Positions 11,960-24,928 of a stretch of 64,000 nt of DNA are shown here, piece by piece. Position 1 is the stretch's first letter. Every line of letters begins with the position of its first letter. The DNA lies in assembly GCF_950023065.1 (NCBI RefSeq), contig NC_088680.1:25594559-25658558 (forward strand), in the 5' to 3' direction. A program made the position numbers and the translations under genes. Origin of the DNA: Planococcus citri (taxonomy: Eukaryota > Arthropoda > Insecta > Hemiptera > Pseudococcidae). The notes under the pieces are model-generated. The model was not told the DNA's origin. It was given only the letters and a program-made list of their open reading frames with translations, and made no database searches.

Positions 11960-13290
11960 TATCAGTGCATCAGATAAACACCTATCAATCCTGAAAGTAA
12001 TACAAAATGCTGCCTTACGCCTATGTATTGGAGCATTACCATCCTCTCCTATAGACAGCATCTACTGTGAAGCTAGTGAACCCCCTCCAAACTTCAGGAA
12101 TTTCTATATTACTAATAAATTCATTGTATCAGCAACAACAAATCCAACAAACCCAGTCAGAACATTAATCAAAAAACAAATTCAAAATATTTCAAACCAT
12201 TCTGAAAATCACTCCTGTATTCTCCAAAATTCTTTAGGAAATTGCCATGTAAACCTATTAGACCTCACTTCCAAATACAATAAATTTCCTCCCTGGGAAT
12301 TAATTTTACCTGAATTCAATCTATCCTTATCCCAATACAAAAAAAAATGAGTATCCATCTGGTTTCATCAAAGAAAAATATACTGAGATCATAGCAGAAT
12401 ATCATGAATTTATTTTATGCTTCGCAGATGGTTCTAAAAATGAGTTTGAATATGCAGGCTATGCTTTTTCTATTGATGGTAGAATTACCAACTTCACAGC
12501 TCATAAATATTCTTAAATTTTCAATTTAGAAGTTTCTGCCATACTCCATTGCCTACAAAAGATCTCTACTTCGAAAAGCCCTAACAAAAAATTCCTGATT
12601 CAGTCAGACTCCCTCTCTGCCCTTTTATCAATTCAAAACAAATTTTCTGAACATCAACTTGTTCATAAGATCTATCAAATCATTTATAAACTTCAGACTA
12701 CTGACAAAATTATTAAATTTATGTTTGTCCCAAGTCATGTAGGCATTGAAGGAAATCAGACAGTAGATGAATCAGCTAAAACAGCTGTTACCCCCTCTAA
12801 AATTTTCTCTGTGACCCATGATGACGTTATTAACATTCTAAAAATCATCCAAAACTCCAATTGGCAAAACCTATGGAACTCAAAAACAAATAACAAACTA
12901 TTTACCCACAAAAAATCAATCCTTCCTTGGAAGCACCTTAGTCACCTAAATAGATCAGAAGAAATTATAATCACCCGCCTCCGAATTGGTCATGCCAAAT
13001 TAACCCACAGCCATTTGTACACCAAAGCTCCTAAACCCACCTGTCAATTCTGTAATTCTGAAATAATCTCCACTCAACACCTTCTATTCTATTGTCCCTC
13101 CCTCAAAACAAAACGTCAATCCCTAAACATTTCAGAACCTCAACCCTACAATTCCAGACAATATCAAGCAGATGGAAAACATTCTTAAATACATCAAAGA
13201 AATCAATCTTTCAAACCAAATCTAGAGTAACCCTTCGAAACTGGGCGTAAAAATCCTGGCAATTATACACGCCCAGTATAAAAAAATGTC
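11960..13290 (+). mobile_element. 5'-truncated I-like LINE (copy A): RT C-terminus, RNase H, zinc knuckle, 3' UTR
   Basis: The homology to copy B starts about 11960 in the post-RT region (ILKVIQNAALRLCIGALPSS, then IDSIYCEA). A ribonuclease H domain follows, with the expected acidic positions: D in CFADGSK (near 12427), E in LEVSAIL, D in QSDSLSAL, and D in the GIEGNQTVDESAK segment (near 12760). A C-terminal CX2CX8HX4C zinc motif (CQFC...HLLFYC) lies near 13040-13095. The copy is dead: a stop follows the first linker (near 12348), another lies inside RNase H (near 12514), and a frameshift near 13150 precedes the natural stop at 13223-13225. RT followed by RNase H and a C-terminal zinc knuckle is typical of I-type LINEs. 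Confidence 0.85.
13241..13276 (+). other. 3'-terminal RNA hairpin of I-like LINE copy A
   Basis: Arms ctgggcgt (13241-13248) and acgcccag (13269-13276) make a perfect 8-bp stem around a 20-nt loop. It sits about 15 nt after the stop codon, directly before an A-rich tail. Copy B has a matching hairpin in the same place, with one compensatory base-pair change. A role in template recognition for target-primed reverse transcription is inferred from the position. Confidence 0.65.
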
Positions 13291-13929
13291 AAAAAAAATG
13301 TCAATTTTTAAAAATTTTAACAAAATTTTTTTCAAATCCAAAAATTACTATACACACGTGTTCAACAAATCTTACCAAAATTCAAAAACTTTGAAAAAAT
13401 CCCAAAATTGTACTAAAAAGTTATCAAAAATTCATTCTAGATAATGGATTGGTTCAAAATCAGATTTCATTGTCCCAAAATCAAGAGGTAGGTAATTTAC
13501 ACAATTATAGAAAAATCAGGTCAACGTCTCATGAAAGTAAATGAAAAAAAGCGATTCCAAAAATATCCGAATGATAAATTATACAATTTCAAATTTTTCA
13601 ATGGAAATTACAAACCATACAAAAATACTAACTTGATCCAAATTTGGAATGACAGTGAGAGGAAAAAAATTTTCGACCAAAATTAACCCATCAATGAGGG
13701 AAAAACGTTTGAAAAATCAATTTTTTAGCATTTTAGAAGATCCTTTACCCTCACTAAATATTCTGAAAAAAAAATAATTAAATTCTGCGCTTAGATGCGT
13801 TCTTTGTGATTTTTTCAATTATGGTAATTTTTCCAAAACAAAGTATTTTTTAACAACTAATGAATCCACAAACTCGCTGGGGGCTCCAACTCTTCAAATT
13901 TGACCCATTTTCTGTTAAAAAAATCTTAT
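13291..13929. other. AT-rich non-coding stretch
   Basis: Oligo-A/T-rich sequence after the LINE tail ('aaaaaaatgtc' appears twice immediately after the hairpin). No gene. Confidence 0.3.
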
Positions 13930-14261
13930 CAAATTGAGTGGCAATAAAATTGGATTCACCTTCATCGTGTTCCTTTTTAATCAATTAGGCTCATATTCTC
14001 AAAAAAAAATTTGAGCTAGTTCAGATCCAAAATTTTCTTCAGCAATAATTATTTTTGAAAAAAATGAAAAATTCATCGTTCGCGAACGCGTAAACGAAAA
14101 AAGCAGAAATTTGGTTGTGTCCTGTTTTCGACGTTACAAGTCGATTGTTGGTGATTTTGAGGCGTCCTGGAGGTTCCAGTGTATTTTCGGATTCTCCAAA
14201 TTTCAAAAAAACGCTGTAACAAGGTGGAAATGAAATCCAGTGACAATCAACTCGGTTTTAC
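13930..14261. repeat. direct repeat, left copy
   Basis: About 270 bp from 13942 to 14220 resembles 15301-15575: shared words include 'cctttttaatc', 'aggctcatatt', 'caataattatttttg' and 'acgaaaaaa' in the same order. The two copies are clearly diverged, so this is an old duplication or two members of a repeat family. The solo LTR inserted at the start of the right copy. Confidence 0.5.
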
Positions 14262-15296
14262 TGTTAGAGTGTATACGAGCACGTATAGTAATAGTATAGA
14301 GGATGAGAATTATTCCTTAGCGGGTGAAAGATTGCCAGATAGTCTTATACGACTCTTTGCAATATCAAGAAGGAACTTATTCGCACTTACCCCTTTGCTA
14401 GCTCTGCGGCTATTACGATAGCGACGGATACATCAACATAAAATACTAACCAATGTATAAATTAGGCCCACTTTCGCGGAATAATAACACATTCGTTAGT
14501 TTCTCCAATGTAATCGGTGTAACAAATTACATTCTCTTAATTATAAGGTTTTCTTCAAATATATACATTCACCAATATACGCGTTATTTACGAATTAGAA
14601 CAGAGACACTATGCTCGACCGCCTAATCACGTTGATTCACCAAAGAGGACTTAACTAATCACAATTCCACGACAGGGCAACTAAGATGAAGTGGTTGATT
14701 GCTTTATTAAGCCCCGAATTAACCAATGAAGATGCAAATTAACCAAACCCTAATAAGGGTAAACTGGGAAAAGGAATACGTTTTCAAACGATTAAGTCGA
14801 GGGAAAACGGACCAAATGCTCAAGTCCACGATTCATAGATCGTTGTAGTACTATGGTCGGTACCGAATTTACGTATCTACGACTCCGCAAACGAACAAGA
14901 AGTGATTTCGAGATCGAACCTAGCTAAAGTTATACCTAAAACACCTAAAAGTTCCTAAATCGATCTCGAAAGCTGATAGGCTCGCGCTACTTTTACCAAG
15001 AGATGGGGGAAATATTCTAACCAATCATAAAATAGATGTAATTTGCGAATTCTCCGCCCACATAAATAATATTGGCGCGGACCCCCTAGTGTGATGGAAT
15101 ATTGTCCGGACCACCCAAATGGTATTCGATAATATTCGAATTCGCAAGTACCTACACTTTACCTTAATAAATCAAACGATCCATAAGTTGTCAAGACCTA
15201 AAGGATGGATTTACCAAGTCCTATAGGATCTTCCCCAACTTAAGAATCGTTATAAGATGCACTGAGAGGACAGTGAGGCCATAATGCCACCTTACA
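14262..15296. mobile_element. solo LTR of an LTR retrotransposon (1035 bp)
   Basis: The segment starts TGTTAG and ends TTACA, and is flanked on both sides by TTAC (14258-14261 and 15297-15300), a 4-bp target duplication. Removing it rebuilds a join ('ggttttaccatttgtgtg') that aligns with the undisturbed repeat copy near 13950, which confirms both ends. It has no coding capacity: the 80-codon ORF at 14179-14421 straddles its left border. It is probably the product of LTR-LTR recombination. The superfamily is unknown; a 4-bp duplication would suit Gypsy-type elements. Confidence 0.7.
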
Positions 15297-15600
15297 TTAC
15301 CATTTGTGTGACCCTTTTTAATCGGTTTAGGCTCATATTTTCAAAATCTTTTTGTGCCAATTTAGATCTAAAATTTTTTCAAACAATAATTATTTTTGGA
15401 AAAAAAAAATCGTTTGTGAAACGCGTGAACGAAAAAAACTGAAATTTGTTTTGTATCATATTTTTGATCTTCCCAAGTCGATATGGTGATGGTTTTGCAT
15501 CGTTCTGGGGCCTCATGGGGCCTCTGGTACATTTTGATATCCTCCAATTTTCGAAAAAGCACTGTAGGTAAATAAGGTAAAAATTTTGGATCAATTTTGG
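15297..15600. repeat. direct repeat, right copy
   Basis: Diverged partner of 13942-14220, separated from it by the solo LTR. Its reverse complement contains 'gcaaaaccatcaccatatcg' and 'caaaacaaatttcag', words of a dispersed repeat also glimpsed near 50520-50570 and 15790-15830. Confidence 0.45.
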
Positions 15601-16140
15601 TTCATTATAAAAATATTTTTATGCTGGTTCGAATTTATCCAGCGATCATGTTTGAAAAAAAAATTCAAAAAATTCGAAAATTTTTGATTTGCATTAGCAC
15701 AATTTTTAACCTACTTATACGTTTTTTTTTTGTTTTTTTTTTTCAAATTGAAGAATTTGTAAATCCGCTAAATGCTTCAGAAAGGTTCAAGACTATCATC
15801 AATCGACTCGAAAGGTCGAAAATAGGGCACGAATTATACATGCGTTTTCTAAAAATCATTCAAAAGCCACTGATAGAGTTGAAAACTCGCAGTCAAGAGT
15901 TGATCCATAGGAACAAGATCTCAGCTCGAGTCAGTACAAAACAAACTCAAAACAAACAAACATCGATAACGAAAGGTCATTCACCCCAGTGGATTTTTTT
16001 CGAGAAAAACTCCATAAAAACACATCAAAATTCGCATCTATCAGCAAACCAGGCTCTCTTTACATTCAGAAAAAAAAATCAGAATCAAGCCGCTGGAAGT
16101 AGGGTTGAAATACTCGAGCAACGGGTAGAGGAGGGGTAAA
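15601..16140. other. repeat-derived sequence with a long chance ORF
   Basis: A 180-codon plus-strand ORF (15597-16139) is open here. Its product is rich in K, N, Q and F. It is built partly on poly-T (15722-15742) and on the dispersed 'gaaaggtcgaaaatagggca' repeat, and shows no domain, signal peptide or splice context. I do not call it a gene. Confidence 0.35.
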
Positions 16141-17790
16141 CAATGGCGCAACGATGGCGCTAACGTTTATAAGATGCGAAGAGTATGCGAATATTCATTC
16201 TACGTGAACCCGGAAACGACAAAATTCCACGTCGGAAGCATTCGACTAAAGGGTTAGTGAGAGAGGACGATGTATGTATTTTTTCCAACTCCTTCCTGGC
16301 AATCGTGGCCCATAGCTCTCTACATTATGCATACGATACATCCATATAGCGAGAAAAAAAACACAATATTTAAGGCGCTATATAGCATATACAATACATA
16401 AACATACATTCACAAACGTATCGTACACAGCACATAATATCATCGAGCAACAGCTTTAGCACAGCCATGCTAAGGGTAAAGTTCGTGGTGGTGGTGCTAT
16501 CGTTGTAGCTGGCCTACCGCAAAGCTCGCCTTTTCTAATGACCCCCATTCATTTGACTTTATTGACGTTAGACAACGGCAATCGTATTATTTATAGTACC
16601 TCCCATAAAATTAGAATCCATCATAAGTGCTTTGTAATGCCGGCCATAAATTTTATTTATTCTCGCCGATACGACTGCGGCGAATTTAAATTAATGCTTT
16701 TTATACGAAACTTTGAAAACGCTGTGCTCGCCATGTGTCCATTAATTTGCGAATTTTTCACGCTCGTAATTACGCCACCATGATACACGGATTTACAGGG
16801 CAATAAGACAACAAGAAAAAAAATCCTCCTCCGAGGCAAGAAGTTCGTCGTGTTTCTCCTCATCCAGAGAGAATTTTACAAATAGTAATTTTCCACCATA
16901 AGCGAAACGTTATACCGCGAAAGAAATATAAAATACGCGAGGAAAATGCGTCGAATATGTCGCTCGTTCGACGAATAAATTATTAAAATATTATTCCAAA
17001 CATAAGGATATATTTACTCCGGGTGTAGTGATCTTTTGTGCATCATTAATTTCTCGTTATACTTTAGCATGTACAATCGTCTGGCGTTTTCCTCGATTTT
17101 TTCCTCTCTTCTTCGCCATCCTATGGTGTGTTTGATGTTGAACTTATGAAACATTCATAACGCCAAGGTTTTCTTTTGTTTACCCGGCTGGGGTGAATTT
17201 TAATTATTTTTATCGCGTTAAGTGGTGTTGGCACTTGGAGCCGACAAGAATATCGATGATTAATGAACGATGAAACGCTCGAGCAGTGTTTTTTCAGCTC
17301 GTTTCGAGAAAATTTTTCTCTTCTGTTTAAAAAAAATGTCTCGTCGTCGTATTCTTTATGTAGTACTTTCGTATATTTCAGGAGAAAAAACACATAGACG
17401 AAAGAAGGTAGGAGAAAAAAAACCAGCACAAAAGGAAACATCCGGAGTAATGAATCGACAAAAGCATAAAATATAAATAATACGAATGAATAATAAGGTA
17501 GTAGATAAAGCCCAAGCCGAAATATTTTTCAACCCGAATATATGTACAAAATAAAAACGTTGCAACGAAGAAAAAAAAAGATACATATAATTACAGCATT
17601 TCGTAACTTCCCTTTGACTCCTATTTTATTTGGGTACAAGTGTTGCATTTTTTTCACATTTTCCCTATTTCAAACACATGCCAAAAAAAAAAAGGAGAAA
17701 AATTGCGGCCGCAAATACTACGTGTACAATTCCCATAAGGAAATTTAACTGCGATCGTTTCTTCCCCTAATGAAGCTTAATATTATATTT
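16141..17790. other. unique CpG-retaining non-coding stretch
   Basis: No gene recognised. Mixed composition with TATA-rich words (16380-16440) and NotI-like gcggccgc at 17704. ORFs on both strands near 17121-17748 overlap one another without domain content. Confidence 0.35.
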
Positions 17791-20560
17791 TTGTAATACT
17801 TACGGATTTTTCAAGGGTGTGGAAATTTATTTTTAAAAATGTGAAAAAAAGTTTTCATTATTTTAATGAAAGAACTTTAATTAGATACTCATACATTATT
17901 CGTATTTTCTGTAAGTTTACTAATTAAATGTTAACATTTTTATGTTTCTCTTCTTTTTTTTTTACGCTGGCTCGTTTTTTATCATCATCGTCCGTTGGCA
18001 CTTTTTTTCTTCTCCTATTTTCTTTACTACTTCAGTTTTTCTTTTAATTTATCTTCTTTCTTGAAGTTTTTAATTTTTTTCCCTCAAAATTATGTTTACT
18101 TCCTTAACGTAATTTAATTCGTTCCGAGTTTGTTTGCGAAAAGTTTGACTTTTTGGAGCTCGTTTCTATATAATTTAAAAAATTCGAGTTATGTGTACTG
18201 GGATTTTTTCTGTTTTTTTTCATCGATAATTTTTTCTGCATCGTATTAAATTTTAATTGGAAAAAGTGTGTTTTTCATGTGACCAATGAATGTACACAAA
18301 TACTACAATTAGAGAATGTAAATGCAATCAAAAGATTAATGTATATTCATTGCTTATGTTTCAGAATAATTCAGCAGGGTGTTCATAAAATTTGAAAAAT
18401 GATTTTCGACCACATTTCTTTTTCAGCTGAAAATAAACAAGAGGTTTACTTACTGAAGAAATGAAAAATTATGAGACTTGGAAAATTCCAACCTAGGAAT
18501 AGATGAAGACAGCGTTTCAAAAAACTATCAGTACCAATTTAAAAAATCATTTTTTTGCCATTTCTAAAAAAAAAAAAAGTCATCAACAATAATCTGAAAT
18601 CTTGAAAATTTAGACTTGAACGAATAAAAATGCGAAAATTGATACAAATAGAAGCGAGTAGAATTATGCATTTTGTAATTCAAATATTTCAAAACACAGG
18701 CCAATTCAAAAAACCCAAAAACTCGAATTTCCAAAAATTGAGCACAATGATGATTATGTAACTACAAAAAATCCGTTTTGGAGCTATTTGGCTTGCTAAA
18801 CACGAATTTGAGATTCATAAGATGACTTTCTGAGGGGCAAAGTGAATTTTTTGTGATTATGATTTTTTCAGTAAGTTCCTCACAAACGGATTTCGAGGTA
18901 AGAAAAGAGATATTTGAAATTTAGCTATATCATTACGAAAAAAGTGAAAACTTAGACAATTAGACTTCCTGAATCCAAATGAGGGAATAAACAAAAATTT
19001 CGATCGAATGAGGCCGCCTCTGGAGCAAAAAATGCTGTTGAAAACGCTTTTCTGATCAATAAAAAACAATCTGAAAGGCCAAAAACTAAAAATTTAAAAA
19101 ACGACATGAAAAAATTCAGAATCCAAATTTTGTAGATACGTATTACGAGTTCACCAAATGTCTAAAATGGAGCTAAAAGTGGTAAAATTTCAAGTTTTTG
19201 AGGTCACAACCACCCCCTCACCCCTGCCAGAGAGCTTTAGGAGAGTGATAATGGACAACATTAGCTAAAAAGAGGGCAGTAAAAAAAACATGAAAAAGTC
19301 GGATTGAGTTGATTCAATCATCTCAGACTTTGGTGGCATTTACTTTGATGAATCATACTCGTACTTGCATTTTTGAAATCATTGCATGCTGCAGATTTTC
19401 GAGCTTTTTCACTTTTTTATTGCTGGAGTTGCTTTCGACACTTTAAAAACTTATTTTTGATCCGAATACGATTTTTAAAATTGAAAAAAAGTGCAGAAAA
19501 AATATCTAAAATGCTACAATGAAGTTACTTTCTTTCAAAAATTGTGAAAATTATTATGGCGTTTGGGTTGTACTGAAAAAGCCAAAAATCACCAAAAATG
19601 GTTCAAATAAAGTCTGTCAAGATTTTTTATTCCTTATTTGAACCAGAAAATCGATGATTTGTTTCGGAAAAAATGATCATCTCGAAAAAAAATTTTCAAC
19701 TGTAAATAGATACCAAGGGGGTAGCCCAAAATGGACAATAATACGCTCACAAATATTTTACAAAAATCTATGAACGACTATTTTTTTCAGAAGTCATAAT
19801 AGCATTGGAAATGAAAAAAAAAATATTTTACAATTTTTGAGAAATTTATTTCTGTCATTTAAAAAGAAATGAGTGTTTTTTTAAAATATGTTTTTTAAGA
19901 GACAATTTTTCCATGGCATTAGAACTCGCAAAACTTACGTAATTTCATCCATTTTCGAGTCATCTTACCCTCTTTGATCTAGTTCAGTGACAAAATTGCA
20001 TTTTTCCACAATTGAGAGAGCAAAATTCAAACATCAAAGATAAGATAGTGAAAAAAATCAGCACTTTTCGTTCAGATACGTTTTTTTATGCAGAAAGATG
20101 GAGTGAAAAAACATATCCTGAATTTTGACGAAAATTGGTGAGAAGTTTATTTCAAGTTGGAGACCACCCACAAAAATTTCGAGCTCCGTAATATGTAATT
20201 TAGAGGGCTGAGCCAGAAATTCTCATAACCGGGTCATTTTTGAAAAAAAAGTGATTTTCTGCCTCTTTTGAGTACGGTTACCTGAACAGAACCTTATAGT
20301 CATTCCCCTGAAAAAAGGCAATTCAAGTTTCTAAGCGTACTTGATTCATTGACTTTAAAATTCACAACGACTTTTAGTCCTCCATAAACGACTTAAAGAG
20401 AGGTGGCCAGAAAGCTCAAAATTTTCCTCGGTTATCTCGATTCCCAAAATGGGCCACGGAGAAGAAAATTTAAATTAAAAGGTTTCTCCTCTTCCATACA
20501 CCTCTTCAGGCCACCGAGTCAAGCATCTGGAAAACTCACTCGGTTGCTCTAACACGATTG
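17791..20560. other. AT-rich repeat-derived region
   Basis: Long stretch of 'tttttcaaaaatt'-type sequence with few CpGs. It holds TACTCGTA at 19356-19363, but no TIR pair, tandem array or ORF that I can support. Confidence 0.3.
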
Positions 20561-22640
20561 ATCAAAAAAAAAAAAGGGAACACCGAAGAAAGCTGAGGGA
20601 GACGAAGATGTATATGAACAGCAGAGGAGAAAAAAACGACAATATTTTCGTATGCCACGCCGGATAAAAGTAAAGTATACTATACACCGCAACGTACTCG
20701 TACGAACGATGAGGAAGGGTAAATAGTTTTGTTGCTTTTTCTTCTTCGTCGTCGTCTTCTTCTTGCTTTTTTTTTTATTCGTTTCACACTCTCGATGTCA
20801 CATTAATCTTTATTTCACCATTAAAAAGTGAGCATCCAATTGTAAGCGCGCAATTTTCGCAACGACCGAGCAGATGAGGTGAGGAGGCTTAGTATAGACA
20901 TGGAGAAGGAGAGCGAGAAAAAAAAACAAATCCTTATTTTCGTGCTACGTAATATGATACGACAAGGGGAGAGAGTAAAAGGCTAAAATTGGCTAATACG
21001 GTCAGCTATGTTTTGGATTTATAACCCTTATACTTCAGAGTCGCTTTACGCTGGATGGGTTTTCTTCTTTAACGCCAGCCACTGCTTTTATTCTTTGTGT
21101 TTGATTTTTTTTTTCGTACTTTCGGGGTTGTCCCCTTTTATTTGAAGAATAAAGTGAGGTGATGCAGGACGGGGAAAAAAGAAGAAGTAGGAGAGAAATT
21201 TATAGGTGGATGATGCAAGGCATCGATACTTGGAGGTAAGTGACCACAAGGTGATTAATTTCTTCTGGTAGGATATTTGCCGGAAGAGAGGAGGGACAAT
21301 TTTCAAGATTATTTGGCAAAGAGAGAAATTTACTAATCCTATAAAACGAATTTTCAGATATTTTCGAAGATTACCAATTTATATCAAAATCAGACCAGCG
21401 ATGAAAATCAAAAAAATAATTTTCACAATTTTCGGATGAGACTTTTCAAATTTTTCATCATCATCACCTTTTGTTCCAAATTTTGAAAAAACAAATAAAT
21501 AAAAATAAGTAAAAACAAACTTGGCCAACCTCAAAAAATACCTACTTCCAAAAATAATCAACAAAAAGCATCAAACTAAAGCAAAGCAACAATCTTTCAT
21601 TTCTCAAACAATAAATATCCAACACTAACATTCGTACAGTCAAAACTGGAATTTCAACAAAATTATAAAGACGTAGGTAGTAGGCACAGTTAATAAGCGA
21701 GAAAGTGAGCAAAAGGAAACAATTCGAAACTTTCGTCGACGTCGAACATTTCCCTCTCCCTTTTGTTAAAAAAAAACACACCAATCTGTTAAAAACCTGA
21801 GGGAACCGTTCGCTTCACTTGGCTGCTCAAAATAAATAAATCTCAACTCGCAAGTACTCCGGTCAACCTCGGAGCCTTTGCTAAAATATTTAATCCCGCG
21901 TTAAGAATTCATCGGAGCTTTCAAAGTCAACAATACGCTCGCCTTCGTGATGGGTGCAAAACTTTTATGAAAATTCGCCTGCAGAAAATTTCGCCAATTA
22001 TTTGCAAAACTACCGGCCAATTTACACTGCTAATTAATTCCCCGAAAGCCCGAAACTTCCACGGCCTCGCTGCTGTAGTACGTACGTAGGTACGAGTAAG
22101 ACGCGAACGGGCGTGAATCATTGCGCTACGCAGTTCGAGTTCGGCTTCGGCGTATAATGCTGAATCGGTATAAAATCTACGAACCGAGTCGAGGAGGTTG
22201 AGGTAGTGTAGGTATAACTACTCGACTCGTGCAATGAGTTTGCGGTATTTACCTACCCTTTTCTCTCGACGGGCTACATAAATAATGAAATCCTAATTAA
22301 AACAAATACCTTCGACGGTGCCGACAAAACGCCACGATAATCGGTACAACATAACGTAGCTATGTAGAACTACAGCTATACTATAGGTACCTGAGCCAAC
22401 AATTTCCCAACATCCATATTTCAATTACATACCTGAAACACACGTGAATAAAAATACCACATTAGAATCGATATTCGTGAAACGTATTAAGGTTTATGTA
22501 AAACATAGATATAGATACTAATGATTTATAGTTACATTTAAAACCACAGCAAAAACATCTGCACCAAGGTGTCTAATTCAATCGTAAAAAATAAGAAAAT
22601 TAGGTACGTAATTTAGAAAATTACTATGAGAAAATGAAAT
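20561..22640. other. unique CpG-retaining non-coding stretch
   Basis: No gene recognised. It contains TACTCGTA (20695-20702) and TACGAGTA (22091-22098), a TTC-rich run near 20740-20775 and tacgtaggtacg-like words near 22080-22095. Confidence 0.35.
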
Positions 22641-22701
22641 TTTCAGTTTGTTACCAACAAAACAAAACAACTATGATGACATTTAATCAAAGGGACCACT
22701 A

Positions 22702-23315
22702 GGGTGGGTCGACCGTAACCTTTGTTTTTTTTTGGAAAATTGGAGGGGGAAGGGAGATTCGTTAAGAAGGCAAGAGAGACCTCAAAATACTCTAGGAAAA
22801 ATTTTGGATTTCTAACTTGAACCATCACTATTCACTACTTTTCTACCCGATTTTCAAATTTTTAAATTCACATTAGAAATTAAAAATAGGCTTCACGAAA
22901 AAATACTTTTTGTAAGTATATCCACTTAAAAGTAAGAAAACCGGTAATAAAATTTTTTCATCATTTTTAGTCATTTTAGACAACTTCTGAATAAGTCCAA
23001 AATCATAGACTTCATTTTTGCAAGTCATACAAAACCCTTAGAAAGGCGAAAAAAAATCAAAAACGCTCTTCTTACTTCTGCAAGTAGATACTATAATATG
23101 GTCGATTAACACGAAAACATTTCCGAAAAAAAATGTTTTTTGATTATTAATAGACATAGGTAAATTTTAAAATTTTAAACCTAGGAAGAAAAGTGATGGT
23201 TCAAGTTAAGGATCCAAAATTTCTCCTAATTATTCCTACAGTCTTTTGAGCCCCCCCCACTACTTTTTACCGAATCCCCCTCCAATTTTCCAAAAAAGTC
23301 AGATTTGGCTCACCC
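22702..23315. mobile_element. TA-flanked TIR element, non-autonomous (614 bp)
   Basis: The left end (gggtgggtcgacc) and the reverse complement of the right end (gggtgagccaaatc) begin long inverted repeats of about 170 bp. They share 'ttggaaaattggaggggga', 'attttggat' and 'aacttgaaccatcac' in order. TA dinucleotides flank both ends (22700-22701, 23316-23317), as expected for Tc1/mariner-type insertion. No transposase ORF. The target was a small tandem duplication: 'agggaccact' occurs on both sides. Confidence 0.65.
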
Positions 23316-23389
23316 TAAGGAGAGGGACCACTTAATTGAAATAGATAAATATGTACATATAAAATATAAGGGTTTAGAAATGTTCTGAA

Positions 23390-24290
23390 ATATGAAGATA
23401 AGGAATTTTTGCATGGTCCATTAATTGTACCCTTCCAAACCACAAGACCTATTCTAACACCTGCAGATGAGAATTCTTATAATCGTTTTTTGTTGTTTTA
23501 TTGTGGAGAGAAACATGCTGAAAAAGATCATTTCTGATAATGCTGCACAATTTAAAAAATTTAAACCGTCCATTGATCACATTTGGAGAGAAAATTTAAG
23601 AAAGAACAATGAATTTGTTTCCTTCCTGCTCGATAACAATATCGAATGGAAGTTTATTCCTGAAAATGCTCCCTGGATGGGAGGTGTTTACGAACGTTTG
23701 ATTTTGTAAGTGAAGAAATGGATCAAAAAATCAGTCTCTGGCATGATTAATTTTGAAAATTTGAAAACGACTTGAAAAAAAATTGAAAACGTATTAAACT
23801 CAAGGTCACTAACATGTGTCTGGTGATATTGAAGATGTCATTACTCCAGCTCATTTCATTTGTACTTAATCAAAGTCATATTTCAGTCGATAACGAATGG
23901 GGTGTTGTTAATAGGTATGAGATCTGAATTATCCAACATTTGGAATTCATGTAAAAAGGTTTTACAGTCGTTTTGGTCCATTTAGTATAAACATTACTAA
24001 TCCAATTTATGTAAAAAGGAAAATTCTATACAATTAAGAAATGCTGTTTGTCACGTACCAAGTGTCAGAGAACCTGTATTACTTAATAGAAGAGGACGTT
24101 TTGAGGGGGAAATGGAGATTAGGTGTAGTTGATCAGCTTCATATTAGCAGTGATGGAAATATTCGTTCAGCAAACGTTGAAATCAAAACTGGTATAATAA
24201 CTAGGTCAATTAAAAGATTGTATTCCTTAGAACTTAATCACTGGACTCCTTTTAAGATGGAAAAAACCGAAAATAAGTAGGGGCAAAATA
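23390..24290 (+). pseudogene. BEL/Pao retrotransposon pol remnant: integrase core and C-terminal DUF5641-like domain
   Basis: The open segment 23467-23709 gives an integrase piece with ISDNAAQF and IEWKFIPENAPWMGGVYERL. The second catalytic aspartate and the glutamate are at residues 24 and 76 of that segment, as in BEL/Pao integrases. A stop follows at once (23707-23709). Homology resumes (GMINFENLKTT, then a stop; then a frameshift near 23815 before GDIEDVITPAHFICT). The segment 24041-24280 matches the C-terminal DUF5641-type domain (RGKWRLGVV, DGNIRSANV, RSIKRLYSLEL). Gag, protease, RT and both LTRs are missing. Several stops and shifts show it is inactive. Confidence 0.85.
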
Positions 24291-24928
24291 AGGGGATTTT
24301 TAGCTTAATTCCGCTTTAAATGGGATGGGGATGACCTAGGAAGCTGAAATTTGGATATGTTGATCACAGATAGGGTACTGTCCGATGGTATGATTTTAGA
24401 CCCTTTTCATCCATTTGGGGTCATGTTATGCCATGCCCCTCCAAAAAAATGACCTTTCTGTAATTTTCAACTTTGACCCTCCCCACTCCAGAGGTCAACT
24501 CTAGCTCCCAAAAGAATCCCATTCTCCAAGTTTGACTTCATTTTATCATTTAGAACAGGTTACAAGTCCCAAATCATAAAATGTAAAATTATTGAAATCA
24601 CATCACTTTGAGGGGTCGTAGCGCCACCCCCTTGAGGCTAGGGAGTTGGTCGATAGCTCATTTGATAGGTATTGGGGAGGAGATGAAATGATCACTGGGC
24701 TCATTTCACTCAAAATTCAATATTTCAGGAGTTCTTGATGAAAAACTGATTTTGGGGGGCTTTGATCCACTGTGGGGGGGAGGTTAGGGTTAGCTCGTGG
24801 GATAGGGGCAGGGACTTTTAGTATGTTGTTCAGCACACCACCCTAGACAATATTCACCAAAAAAAACTTTGTTTGCAATTATGTTTGGGTTCGCCCATTT
24901 TTTTCTGCTATTTGCCTGAGCTATAAAC
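24291..24928. other. repeat-derived G-rich stretch
   Basis: Non-coding sequence with several 'ggggtc' and 'tggggggg' runs directly after the BEL/Pao remnant. A purine-rich 'ggggcaaaataagggga' at about 24281-24298 might be a decayed polypurine tract, but no LTR start is evident. Confidence 0.3.

Noticed and set aside
15597..16139. 180-codon ORF, one of the longest outside recognised retroelement coding
   Set aside because: Built on poly-T and a dispersed repeat, biased composition (K, N, Q, F), no domain, signal or splice context.
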